Position numbers and translations under genes: made by a program. Below are positions 19,026 to 28,007 of a stretch of 64,000 bases of DNA, in pieces; position 1 is the first letter of the stretch, and the number at the start of each line of letters is the position of its first letter. The stretch is from [Bacillus] selenitireducens MLS10 (GTDB lineage: Bacteria > Bacillota > Bacilli > Bacillales > Salisediminibacteriaceae). Where the stretch lies: contig NC_014219.1 of NCBI RefSeq assembly GCF_000093085.1, positions 2,038,384 to 2,102,383 on the forward strand, given 5' to 3'. Under the pieces are notes generated by a model. The model was not told where the DNA came from. It made no database searches and saw only the letters and a list, made by a program, of their open reading frames with translations.

Positions 19026-20234
19026 TCATGCGTGAAAATCTGCAAACAGATATAGACCGTTTGCTACGGGATAAGAAAAGGTGAACAGTTCTATGCCTGT
19101 TTGAACATCCAGATAAGGATCTGACAAGTGGCCGGATTGCTGAATATCCATCTCAACAAGATTTTTCAAGAAATATGGTCTTGAACTCCAATTTTTCCCT
19201 TTGAATTCCGGATGAATTGACCAATCATCGTCTTGTCTTAAATAATTCGAGGAAATTTGATTGCCGTAATGATCGCATAAATAGACACGCAAACACATGT
19301 TGTTCAGACAATGGAGAAAATGCTCAATGACTTGATCAGGATTTGCAAAACCATCAAATGCCGGTTTTGCAGTTAAAGAGAAGGTTTGATTGAGTGACCG
19401 TTCGAAAATAACACGTTTCTTTAATTTATCAGTCAGCGTATCAATCATGTGTCTTCGTTTATGCTGCATCAGGTCGGAGAAAGATATTTTGTGGCGGAAA
19501 TCAGGACTTGCTTCATAGAAAAGAAAACCCTGATAAAACATCGCTCCATTGTTCTAGGCAGCTTCAAGTTCATCCATTGTTTCTATGCCTTCAAACAAAA
19601 GATCTGAACCCATCCTTTGAGCCAAGATTGAGAGTGCATGGAGGACGTGCTGATAACTTTTCGAATGCGTACTTTTTTGCACAAGCTTCAAATCGATTTT
19701 TAATAAATCCGGTTCAATATGTGCGATCCGATCAAGAGAACTGAATCCTTTCCCGACGTCGTCTAATGCTATTTGGGCACCGAGGTTCCTATAGTCACGT
19801 ATTTGATCCATAAACGCTTGATGATGAAGACTTGAACTCTGTTCGGTGATTTCGAGTACAACAGATGACAGATCCGCACCCCTGTTGCCGAACTGAGTCA
19901 GTTTCCGGAGGAGACGGTGATGAACGCTTTCTGTCACATAATCCGGATTAATGTTAATAAATAACTGTTTGTTTTGTTTCCATAACTTTGATTGATAAAA
20001 AGCGTCAATACCCAGGTTCCGAATCTCTTCATCCATTAGTTGTTTCCGACTTGTTGAAATCGAAGGATTGCTAAAAAACGGTCCGAGTGATTGAATTTCA
20101 TGGTTGGTATCTTTGTGTCTTCCGAGTAATTCAAAACCAATCACCTCAAAATGATCCGCACCAATGATTGGTTGATAAGCGGGAATCAGGGTATTCAAAA
20201 ATGAATGAACGTTTGCTTTTATCATGGTTGGCAT
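19026..20234 (-). pseudogene. YkuI-like EAL domain protein interrupted by an in-frame amber codon
   Basis: The frame starts at ATG 20234 (AGGAGGG six bases upstream) with a degenerate EAL domain (signature FELLGR in place of EAL) and continues through DDVGKGFSSLDRIAH. A TAG at 19554-19556 then interrupts it; the same frame resumes at once and carries the YkuI-type C-terminal PAS-like domain (SYPVANGLYLFADFH) to 19026. The second YkuI-like protein in this window has Trp at the aligned position (NAWKYGGRY), so TGG to TAG is the simplest explanation. The EAL part alone could still be made. About 402 codons in all. YkuI of B. subtilis binds c-di-GMP. Confidence 0.85.
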
Positions 20235-20550
20235 GCTGGTCCCTCCTGATGTTCTCTCAGTGGATGTAGTAAAGACTAACATGATCAGACGGAAAATATC
20301 AAAATAGTGTCAGGTTTTCTGACGCTGAAATGATTGGAAACCCATACAGATTATAAAGATTTGGCTTTTTGCCCATTTGTTCAGAGTAACCAATTCAATT
20401 TGGAGCATTCTCAGCATTGAATTAAATAATTGAGATGCAGTGAGCCGGTATTGGGTGCGGAAGCGGTCGGGTTAAGCATAAAGAACTATTTGTCTGTTGT
20501 CTGATCATTCTGTTATTCTTTTTATACCAATTAAGGTATAATAGGATTAG
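20235..20550. other. intergenic region between ykuI-like pseudogene and c-di-GMP riboswitch
   Basis: About 315 bases without a supported gene. It holds the ribosome binding site of the leftward pseudogene and, at its right end, a rightward promoter candidate with TATAAT at about 20537. Nothing else recognisable was found. Confidence 0.5.
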
Positions 20551-20651
20551 TTCAATAGATTCAATTAGAAAAGGCAAAATCTGTGAAATCAGATGACGCA
20601 AAGCCACGGACCTAACGGTTTTCCCACGGTCGCCGGGCTACCAAAGATTGA
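20551..20651 (+). ncRNA. cyclic di-GMP-I (GEMM) riboswitch aptamer
   Basis: The conserved GEMM-I core is present: a P2 hairpin ATCTG-TGAAAT-CAGAT with a GAAA tetraloop, then GACGCAAAGCC and ACGGACCTAA, and a second hairpin ending in CGGTCGCC, then GGGCTACC. P1 can form between TCAAT (20551-20555) and ATTGA (20647-20651). It precedes a gene that makes or degrades c-di-GMP, so feedback control is expected. A TATAAT -10 box lies about 15 bases upstream. Confidence 0.9.
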
Positions 20652-20680
20652 GGAAGTCATTCTTTGGAATGGCTTTTTTT
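20641..20680 (+). terminator. riboswitch expression platform: terminator with competing antiterminator
   Basis: Terminator stem AAGTCATT (20654-20661) / AATGGCTT (20668-20675) runs into seven T. A competing helix CCAAAGA (20641-20647) / TCTTTGG (20661-20667) shares bases with both P1 and the terminator. Ligand-stabilised P1 would remove the competing helix and favour termination, suggesting an OFF switch; this logic is inferred from pairing only. Confidence 0.75.
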
Positions 20681-20726
20681 ATTGTTTGTTCAGACATATC
20701 AGATTCTTGAAAGGAGGGAACCAAGG

Positions 20727-23054
20727 ATGAAAATCAATTTGAGTGTCAAAAGGTTCATTTTAGGACTTATTCTGTTTATCCTGTTCTATTATTTGTGGAT
20801 CCTGGTTTTCTCTGATCATACTGTTATGTACCTTGCAGGGATCAGTTTGTTAAATACGATTGCTCTTATTTTTGGTTTGTTTTGGCTTTTTTTTTCGTAT
20901 CGACAGGCTGAGGGGCCAAAACGTTATGTCTGGTTCCTTTTGATCATGAGTTTTATCAGTATTATGATCAGCAGCATTTATTTTTTCTATGCAGTTCTGA
21001 CGCTGGACGGTGCGTTGCCATTTCCGAACGCGGGCGATTTTTTAACTTTTGTAAGGTATATTCTTGTGATGACTGCTGTTGTCATGATTATTCGGATATC
21101 AGGAAAACGTGCCGAAGTAAACCGGTTTCTTTTTAACATTCTGCTCTTTACTGCGGTTGTCCTGACACTCAGTTGGCCAATATACTTTGAACCGCTTTTC
21201 AACATGCACAGGGATGATACAGAAGCTCTTGTTACGGCTGTTATGTATCCGACAGTGATCATGATGACACTGTTTGTTTCATTAAGTCTGCTTTATTTCA
21301 CACAATACAGTGCCAATAAACTGATGATGACACTCCTCACTGCCGGTCTATTATTTCAGATTACCGGAGATATCGCAGTTGCCTCTTCACTGATGTACAA
21401 TTGGGCAGATCAGCCTGTTTGGTATCACCATCTCTTGGTTCCATCTTATGCTTTAGCATGGCTTTTGATTGGATACGCGGGACTATACGGTGAGACAACC
21501 AAGTTTGACAGGCTTTTTTCTGAACGGCAGTTGACGTATAAAAACGGGAATATGGTTGCTTATGGAAGTGTCACACTTCTAATCGCACTTTATTTTATCA
21601 GTCCTTCTGAAGTGATTCGAAATGGGCTGGTTTTCATCCTGCTTCTTATCGTTATCAGACAATATTTTGTTCTTCGAGAGAACAGAAGACTGAATGATGA
21701 GCTTGAAAGCCTTGTTGAACAGAAAACAGGAGATCTGCAGAAAGCGTTAAACAAAATGGAACATGTGGCAAAGTATGATCACCTGACCGGACTGCCAAAT
21801 CGAAGAATGATTGTAAATGAGCTGGAGATGCTGATTGATGCGTCAGAAAAAAAGAATGAGACATTTGCACTGCTCTTTATTGATATGGACCGCTTTAAAA
21901 CAGTTAACGATACCCTCGGTCATAAAGCAGGGGATGAACTTCTTAAGCAGGTTGCAGAAAAATTGAAGCAAAGTGTTCGAGATGCCGATAAAATCGGGAG
22001 GTATGGTGGAGATGAGTTCATTATCCTTTTGAAGGATGTAGATGAAAAAGAAATCCGGCAGGTCGCGACTCGTATTAAACATACATTTATACATGCATTT
22101 AATCTCGAAGGAAAAGCCTTCTATACATCCCCGAGCATCGGGGTCAGTATGTATCCTGAAGACGGTACATCTGCGATTGATTTAATCAAGTATGCGGATA
22201 TTGCCATGTACGATGCCAAATCCAGTGGAGGCGTCCATTATCGCATGTATCAAACGATGTCTGCGGATGTTCACAGAAAACTGCTTCTTGAAGATGAGAT
22301 CAGGTCTGTCGTTCCCGAAAATGATCTGTACGTGATGTATCAGCCTGTGCATAAAATCGACACAGGAGAATTAACCGGTTTTGAAGCGCTGATGCGCTGG
22401 CGTCATCCCGAAATGGGTGAGATAATGCCTGGTGAATTTATAGGTGTTGCCGATGAAACTGGTATGATTGTCCCTATGGGTCGTTGGATTATGGAAGAGG
22501 CGTCAAAGCAACTGCAATTTTGGAACAGAAAAGGGATTCGTCATATTTCGATTTCAATTAACCTTTCGAGCAGACAACTTTATGATCCGGATTTTCTTTC
22601 CATGTTAAGAGAAGTACTCGCAACAAAAGAGATTGAAGCTGGTCAGCTTGAACTCGAACTGACGGAGCGAGGTATTTATAATGAAGACCAATTAAAAGAG
22701 ATTTTGCTCGAGGTAAAGAAACTGGGAATCAGTGTGGTACTAGATGACTTTGGCACGGAACGCTCATCCATGACTATGCTGAATCGCTTTCCTTTTGACC
22801 GGATTAAAGTTGATCAATCTGTTTTTCAGGCTACAGAGACAAATGAGGATGCTCAATCTCTTTTATTATCGATTCTTGATGCAGCAAAGCACTTTGGTCT
22901 CGAGGTTGTGGCTGAAGGAATTGAGCATATTTATCATATGAAACTCGCCAGGGAACTGGGTTTTGATACGGGTCAGGGGTACTATTACAATAAGCCGTTA
23001 CTTGCGGAAAAAGCGGAGCAACTGCTGTTTCAATCAATAAAAACAAATGAGTGA
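20727..23054 (+). CDS. membrane-bound GGDEF-EAL protein (c-di-GMP synthesis/degradation)
   Basis: A 775-residue protein. Roughly the first 330 residues form eight or more membrane helices. A coiled segment leads into a diguanylate cyclase domain with an intact RYGGDEF motif near residue 440, then an EAL phosphodiesterase domain with intact EAL (TGFEALMRWRH), the NLS motif (SINLSSRQL), ELTE and DDFGTERSS. Both catalytic signatures are preserved, so it may make and break c-di-GMP, with the balance set by the membrane part. ATG 20727 follows AAGGAGGG. It lies behind a c-di-GMP riboswitch and has its own terminator, forming a closed feedback unit. Confidence 0.93.
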   Translation: MKINLSVKRFILGLILFILFYYLWILVFSDHTVMYLAGISLLNTIALIFGLFWLFFSYRQAEGPKRYVWFLLIMSFISIMISSIYFFYAVLTLDGALPFPNAGDFLTFVRYILVMTAVVMIIRISGKRAEVNRFLFNILLFTAVVLTLSWPIYFEPLFNMHRDDTEALVTAVMYPTVIMMTLFVSLSLLYFTQYSANKLMMTLLTAGLLFQITGDIAVASSLMYNWADQPVWYHHLLVPSYALAWLLIGYAGLYGETTKFDRLFSERQLTYKNGNMVAYGSVTLLIALYFISPSEVIRNGLVFILLLIVIRQYFVLRENRRLNDELESLVEQKTGDLQKALNKMEHVAKYDHLTGLPNRRMIVNELEMLIDASEKKNETFALLFIDMDRFKTVNDTLGHKAGDELLKQVAEKLKQSVRDADKIGRYGGDEFIILLKDVDEKEIRQVATRIKHTFIHAFNLEGKAFYTSPSIGVSMYPEDGTSAIDLIKYADIAMYDAKSSGGVHYRMYQTMSADVHRKLLLEDEIRSVVPENDLYVMYQPVHKIDTGELTGFEALMRWRHPEMGEIMPGEFIGVADETGMIVPMGRWIMEEASKQLQFWNRKGIRHISISINLSSRQLYDPDFLSMLREVLATKEIEAGQLELELTERGIYNEDQLKEILLEVKKLGISVVLDDFGTERSSMTMLNRFPFDRIKVDQSVFQATETNEDAQSLLLSILDAAKHFGLEVVAEGIEHIYHMKLARELGFDTGQGYYYNKPLLAEKAEQLLFQSIKTNE

Positions 23055-23055
23055 C

Positions 23056-23090
23056 AAACAGCCTTCATGTAGACTGGGAGGCTGTTTTGT
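23056..23090 (+). terminator. terminator after the GGDEF-EAL gene
   Basis: Stem AAACAGCCT / AGGCTGTTT with a T-rich tail. Confidence 0.75.
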
Positions 23091-23275
23091 GTTGGATCGG
23101 AAGATAAATATGGGGCGCTCTTTTTTGCGTCTTGATCTGTGTTTATAAAATCTGAAAAATAATCAATTTGTCGTATTTTGTTGAATAATGTCATCGATTT
23201 GTACTAATTTCATCAGCGGGATTCATGAATAGGATGAGATAATTGTGTTATTCATATGAAATCAGGTGATGCAAT

Positions 23276-24535
23276 ATGGTATCTCATTCAATGTTTAACA
23301 ATCCTGAACTGCAGGAGAGTTTCCGTCATCAATTGCTTCGAGCCCTGTCATCCGGAAAAGGCATTCAGGCAATTCTCTATGAATTTTATCAGGTATTTTC
23401 GATTCGAGCCGTAATCACGGATGACATCTTTTACCCGCAAGCGATTAAAAGCGGGCAGGAAAGCGACCGTTATATTGAGTTGATAGACGTGATTGACGGA
23501 GAACCGGCCATCATCCTCGACAGACGATTACAGTATCAGTGGCAGGCGGTCCGATTTGATTTAAAGTCGAATGATGAGATATGCGGCTATTTATTCGTTG
23601 ATGAAATTGGAATGACAAATTTTATCTATGAACAGATTAAAAGCATCACAGGAGATTTATCCTTTGCGGTCCTGGCTGAATTGAAGAAAAACAAAGAATT
23701 GTTACATCAGGGCAGAAGGTGGAAGTATGCATTTTTGTTTGATCTTCTTTATGGAAATATAAAAGATGAACAGACACTCAACGCACATGCCAAGACGTGG
23801 GAATGGGATCTTTCCGTTCCGCATATGGTGTTATCGTTTCAACTTCAGAATTACGATCAATTGCTTGGTGATGAGGTTTTACTCGAAAAAATACAGCGAA
23901 CATGGGAACTCTTTTTGATGAGGCATTTGATTAATCCTATGATTCTTCAAAAGAGAGATGAATTGATTGTATGTCTTCCTGTTGATTCGAACATCAAAGA
24001 TTTAAAGAACAGTATTAAAGTGAAGGAACGGGTGAATCAACTTCTAACCTCTGCTGCAACAATACTCAATCAGAGAGATTTTTATATCGGTGCAGGAAGA
24101 GCTTATCATCAGGGGATCGAGCTCTATCGGTCTTATCAGGAAGCCAAAATGGCCAGAAACATCGGTATTCATGAAACAGGAGAGAAGCTGTCTTTCTTTC
24201 ACGATATTGGACTGATGAAACTGCTCTATTCCCACGATCGTTCAGAGCTTCACGAATTTTATAAAGATACAATGGGTGAGCTGCTGAATCATGATGATGA
24301 TACAGAGGCAGAACTGAAGAAAGCGCTGAGAACCTACATTGAACAGGATCTCGATATATCCCGAACTGCCCATTCATTGTTCGTGCATAAGAATACAGTC
24401 AGGTATCGGCTTAAGAAAATCGAAGATCTATTGCATGTTGATTTGAGTGACTTATCAGTCATTATGGATTTTGCAGTCGCTTTTCATATTGAAACGCTTC
24501 ACCAGGTGGACAGGACGAAATTGAGGCGGTGGTGA
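23276..24535 (+). CDS. CdaR/PucR family transcriptional regulator
   Basis: A 419-residue regulator. The C-terminal part has the GGDEF-like middle segment of CdaR/PucR proteins and the diagnostic PucR helix-turn-helix, DLDISRTAHSLFVHKNTVRYRLKKIEDLL, with its H-K-N-T-V-R-Y-R-L core. The N-terminal 150 residues are a sensory region of unclear family. The stop codon is one base from the start of the molybdopterin oxidoreductase gene, so the two are cotranscribed and the regulator very probably controls this operon. The ligand is unknown; PucR relatives often respond to purines or organic acids. Confidence 0.9.
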   Translation: MVSHSMFNNPELQESFRHQLLRALSSGKGIQAILYEFYQVFSIRAVITDDIFYPQAIKSGQESDRYIELIDVIDGEPAIILDRRLQYQWQAVRFDLKSNDEICGYLFVDEIGMTNFIYEQIKSITGDLSFAVLAELKKNKELLHQGRRWKYAFLFDLLYGNIKDEQTLNAHAKTWEWDLSVPHMVLSFQLQNYDQLLGDEVLLEKIQRTWELFLMRHLINPMILQKRDELIVCLPVDSNIKDLKNSIKVKERVNQLLTSAATILNQRDFYIGAGRAYHQGIELYRSYQEAKMARNIGIHETGEKLSFFHDIGLMKLLYSHDRSELHEFYKDTMGELLNHDDDTEAELKKALRTYIEQDLDISRTAHSLFVHKNTVRYRLKKIEDLLHVDLSDLSVIMDFAVAFHIETLHQVDRTKLRRW

Positions 24536-24536
24536 A

Positions 24537-26543
24537 ATGGTTTTTAATGAAATGCACACGCGTTACACAAGAAATACATGTCCGAGAAATTGTTACTCTT
24601 CCTGCAGTATGATTTCCCATGTGTCGGACGGAGTACTTGAAAAAGTGAATGGTGATCCGAAACACGGGTTTTCAAGAGGGAAGTTGTGTGCGAAAGGTTA
24701 CGGATATCCGGAGTTTGTGTATTCGGATAAGCGGTTAAAATATCCTGTTAAACGCAAAGGAGAAAGAGGTGCAGGAAAGTGGGAGCGCATTTCATGGCAA
24801 GAGGCATTTGAGATGCTGGCAACAGAACTGATTAACAGTTTTGATCAACGCAATTCATTCAGATCAGTGGCTTATAATTCGTTTTCCGGGAATATTGGAT
24901 TTCTTCATCACGCGATGACCGGATTTTTTTCTTATTTGGGCGATCACACATACGCTCAGGGAAACCCCTGTTTGGGAACGGGCAAGAAAGCCCTTGAAGA
25001 TCAACGGTATTCAATCCCGTTTTATGAAGCGGAAGAAATGGCCAAAGGTGATTACATTATTATCTGGGGATCGAATCCGGCCGTGACAAATATTCATCAA
25101 ATGAAGTATATACATGCTGCCAGAGATCGAGGTGCAGAATTAATCGTCATTGATCCGGTTTATACCCAAACGGCGAAAGCTGCGGATATCTACATTCAGA
25201 TCAGGGCTGGCTCTGATGCTTCGTTGGCTGCACTGATTCTGAACGAACTTGTTCAGAGCGATCATGTGGTACGTCGATCAGAACATCATGGATTTCAACT
25301 GCTAATAAACGATCTGAAATCTGTTTCAACCGATAAGCTCAAAGAAGAAACGGGTATCTCTGAGGAAGCGCTTACCTTATTGGCGGATTGCTATGCTTTC
25401 CGAGGAACGGTAATCAGCTGGATCGGTTTTGGCATGCAGAGATATTCAAATGGCGCTGACAGCGTTCGTATGATTGATGCACTGTCTATACTGACAGAGC
25501 AAGATTCGTCTAAACGGCCGGTCTATTATCTGAACCCCATGTTTTTTGACTTGCATGACCAAGTGAATCAGAAGTTGCTGCCGCCCAAATCAAATGGTTC
25601 CCGGAGCGTGTCCTATAATCACTTTGCGAAAACCTGCCTTGATTTCTCTTCAGATCCTGTTGATTTCCTATGGATTTTAAATCGGAATCCGCTCAGTCAG
25701 GATGAATCCCTGAATGAATGGAAACAGTTGATCAAGAACGTACCATTTCTTGTTGTTAGTGATCTGCGAATGACCAAAACGGCAGCATACGCCGATCTGG
25801 TATTGCCGGTCACAAGTCACTTTGAACAATATGATTTACATGTCAGTTACTGGAACAGTTGGCTTTCATTAAATGAACCGGCGATAAAGCCGTTGTTTGA
25901 GAGTAAAAGCGATGTCATGATTGCAAGCGGTGTCTCAAAAGCCATGAATCGAATCAGACCTGGTATTTCTTCATATCCTGAAGAGCAATCTGAACTGGAC
26001 TGGATTCGGAAGATCATCCGTTTGTTTGCACGCGAGCAATCGGATTTATTAACGATCGACAGTCTGAGATTTGGTCCAATGAAACTGCAGGCATATCCAC
26101 ATACAGCATTCATTTCGTTTGTGCATCCGGACTATGAAGACAAGAGTTTTTTGTTTGATTCTTTCCTGACGGATAAACCGAAACCCATGTATGAATTTCG
26201 CTTATTGAGTGCTCAGTCACTTATGCATATCCATTCTCAATTTGAGACGAAGATACAAGTCCCGGGTGAATTAACGACAGATCAGGTTGGCATTTCCGAA
26301 GGAACGGCTAAAACATATCACCTTCGTGACGGAGACCGTGTGATTATTTTTAATGATACCGGAGAAGTGAAACGAGAAGTAAGGATTATAAAAGCAGTGC
26401 CAAATGATGTCCTTTTGATGCGCCAGGGAGGCGCAGATCCTGTAAACAGGCTTATTAAAAATAAAAATGAGAAAAACAGCGATGATCATCAATCGACATC
26501 TTTTTTTGATAACCGGGCAAGTCTGATACTGGTGGGGAGGTAA
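24537..26543 (+). CDS. molybdopterin oxidoreductase, apparently cytoplasmic
   Basis: A 668-residue member of the DMSO-reductase superfamily. An N-terminal Fe-S motif uses C15, C19, C23 and C51 (CPRNC-x3-C, then GKLCAKG). The domain order is the MopB core with IIIWGSNPAVTNIHQM and LIVIDPVYTQTAKAADIYIQIRAGSD, and a C-terminal dinucleotide-binding domain (LRDGDRVIIFNDTGE). C145 in GNPCLGTG lies where a metal-coordinating residue is expected, but this needs alignment. There is no twin-arginine signal, unlike DmsA at 28 kb, so it should stay in the cytoplasm. It is followed five bases later by a ferredoxin-like subunit. Substrate unknown; it resembles uncharacterised Bacillus oxidoreductases such as YoaE. 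Confidence 0.85.
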   Translation: MVFNEMHTRYTRNTCPRNCYSSCSMISHVSDGVLEKVNGDPKHGFSRGKLCAKGYGYPEFVYSDKRLKYPVKRKGERGAGKWERISWQEAFEMLATELINSFDQRNSFRSVAYNSFSGNIGFLHHAMTGFFSYLGDHTYAQGNPCLGTGKKALEDQRYSIPFYEAEEMAKGDYIIIWGSNPAVTNIHQMKYIHAARDRGAELIVIDPVYTQTAKAADIYIQIRAGSDASLAALILNELVQSDHVVRRSEHHGFQLLINDLKSVSTDKLKEETGISEEALTLLADCYAFRGTVISWIGFGMQRYSNGADSVRMIDALSILTEQDSSKRPVYYLNPMFFDLHDQVNQKLLPPKSNGSRSVSYNHFAKTCLDFSSDPVDFLWILNRNPLSQDESLNEWKQLIKNVPFLVVSDLRMTKTAAYADLVLPVTSHFEQYDLHVSYWNSWLSLNEPAIKPLFESKSDVMIASGVSKAMNRIRPGISSYPEEQSELDWIRKIIRLFAREQSDLLTIDSLRFGPMKLQAYPHTAFISFVHPDYEDKSFLFDSFLTDKPKPMYEFRLLSAQSLMHIHSQFETKIQVPGELTTDQVGISEGTAKTYHLRDGDRVIIFNDTGEVKREVRIIKAVPNDVLLMRQGGADPVNRLIKNKNEKNSDDHQSTSFFDNRASLILVGR

Positions 26544-26548
26544 GGGAA

Positions 26549-27097
26549 ATGAAGCAAATGGCTTTTTACTTCAGATCTGAGCGATGTGTCAGCTGCTATG
26601 CTTGTGTCTCTGCCTGCAGCAATGAGAACAGGGAACGTGCGACTCAGCCTTTCAGAAGCATAAGCAGCAATCTTGAACATATCTTTCTCTCCTCATCCTG
26701 TCATCATTGTCAATCACCGGAATGCCTGAGAGTTTGTCCGAAGCAGACTTTTTCTAAAGACAGAGACGGTATTGTGAAGTTGAATGAGCAGATTTGTGAC
26801 GGATGTGGTCTGTGTGCGGCAGCTTGCCCGTTTGATGCAATCGTTATAAGTTCACGTATGAATGGCTCTAAAGCAGTCAAATGTGAGATGTGTCCAGAAC
26901 GGAGACAAAACGGATTTGATCCGGCTTGTGTGGATGCCTGTCCGACAGGTGCATTACTGGTATCGGATCTTGACTGTCCACCTCCTCTTTCTAAAGGCAG
27001 CTGGCATGTTCCGGGAATGGGAGAAGGAATGCCGAGATTCACAGAACCTTCCATCAGGATCTCCTTGCCGAAAACGAAAAAAAGATACTTTTTATGA
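26549..27097 (+). CDS. four-cluster ferredoxin-type electron-transfer subunit (DmsB-like)
   Basis: A 182-residue iron-sulfur protein with four Cys clusters in order: CVSCYACVSAC, CHHCQSPECLRVCP, CDGCGLCAAACP and CEMCPERRQNGFDPACVDACP. This is the plan of DmsB/PhsB-type subunits carrying four [4Fe-4S] centres. It is cotranscribed with the preceding catalytic subunit. No membrane anchor gene follows, so the pair is either a soluble enzyme or borrows an anchor such as the DmsC-like protein at 31 kb (inference). Confidence 0.9.
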   Translation: MKQMAFYFRSERCVSCYACVSACSNENRERATQPFRSISSNLEHIFLSSSCHHCQSPECLRVCPKQTFSKDRDGIVKLNEQICDGCGLCAAACPFDAIVISSRMNGSKAVKCEMCPERRQNGFDPACVDACPTGALLVSDLDCPPPLSKGSWHVPGMGEGMPRFTEPSIRISLPKTKKRYFL

Positions 27098-27136
27098 ACC
27101 CTTCCCTATGATTCTGGTGGAGGGTTCTATTTTATT
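27096..27136 (+). terminator. terminator after the CdaR-oxidoreductase operon
   Basis: Stem GAACCCTTCC / GGAGGGTTC overlapping the stop codon region, followed by TATTTTATTT. Confidence 0.7.
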
Positions 27137-27284
27137 TCGGTAAAAAATACATGTCACAAATCAGACACACATTACTTGTGCCCTTGTACAAAAAGCTATG
27201 CTCAGATTTTCACTTTTATCCGAATCTATTTAGCCGGATATAGCATACACTGTAATTAAGCAATCACAGAAAGGGGTTGATGAG

Positions 27285-27989
27285 GTGACAGCACTGCACC
27301 CGTATGTCAATGAAGAAATGATTCAGGATGTTCAGGAAATCAGACAGTTCTATTATGATTTGTTGACGCAACTATGGTCACAAGAGCCGAACCAAAAGTT
27401 ATTGAGTCATTTGCGCGAATATCTCGATGAGGATGCTATGCCACTGGCTGATGAAGAGCCTTTGCTCATTCGCGGTATTCGTCAAATTGCAGAGTCATTG
27501 ATGATGGCTGATCAGGATGATAAAGAGGCAGAGGCCATTCACTGGGATTATACGAGATTGTTTGTCGGGCCATTTGAATTGCCTGCACCACCCTGGGCTT
27601 CAGCTTATCGGGATGATGGCAGGATGCTCTTTCAGGATGAGACGATTCAGGTCAGGAGAGCCTATGCAAAGTACGGGTATCAGGTAGAAAGCATCGGTCA
27701 GGTAGCTGAGGATCATATCGGTCTTGAACTGGAATTTATGAGCCATCTGATCAAAGAATCTTCTGAACAGATGCGTGGAAATCTTACTGGAACCAAAGAA
27801 ATCCTGAGAGATCAGGTGATCTTTTTGGAGCAGCATCTTCATTCCTGGATCTCGTTGTTTACTAAAGATGTCAGAGCGTCTGCACGAACACCGTTTTACA
27901 AGGGGTGTGCAGATCTCTTGGAAGGATGGCTGCTTCTGGATCGGCAGTTACAAGATGCCTTGTACCAGGCATTGGAGGAGTCAGAATAA
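27285..27989 (+). CDS. TorD/DmsD-type molybdoenzyme chaperone
   Basis: A 234-residue all-helical protein of the TorD/DmsD family: WDYTRLFVGPFELPAPPWASAYRDDGRMLF carries the family's hallmark (Y-x-R-L-F-x-G followed by P-P-x-x-S-x-Y), and EDHIGLELEFMSHL the second motif. Such chaperones bind the Tat signal of the partner A subunit, assist cofactor loading and delay export. GTG 27285 is the start (AAGGGG upstream). It is the first gene of a chaperone-A-B-C operon, ending 18 bases before the A subunit. Confidence 0.93.
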   Translation: MTALHPYVNEEMIQDVQEIRQFYYDLLTQLWSQEPNQKLLSHLREYLDEDAMPLADEEPLLIRGIRQIAESLMMADQDDKEAEAIHWDYTRLFVGPFELPAPPWASAYRDDGRMLFQDETIQVRRAYAKYGYQVESIGQVAEDHIGLELEFMSHLIKESSEQMRGNLTGTKEILRDQVIFLEQHLHSWISLFTKDVRASARTPFYKGCADLLEGWLLLDRQLQDALYQALEESE

Positions 27990-28007
27990 TATGGAGGTGA
28001 CAGAATA

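Noticed and set aside
19554-19556. TAG in the ykuI-like gene as pyrrolysine
   Set aside because: No pyrrolysine genes are seen and the paralogue has Trp there; a TGG-to-TAG mutation is simpler.
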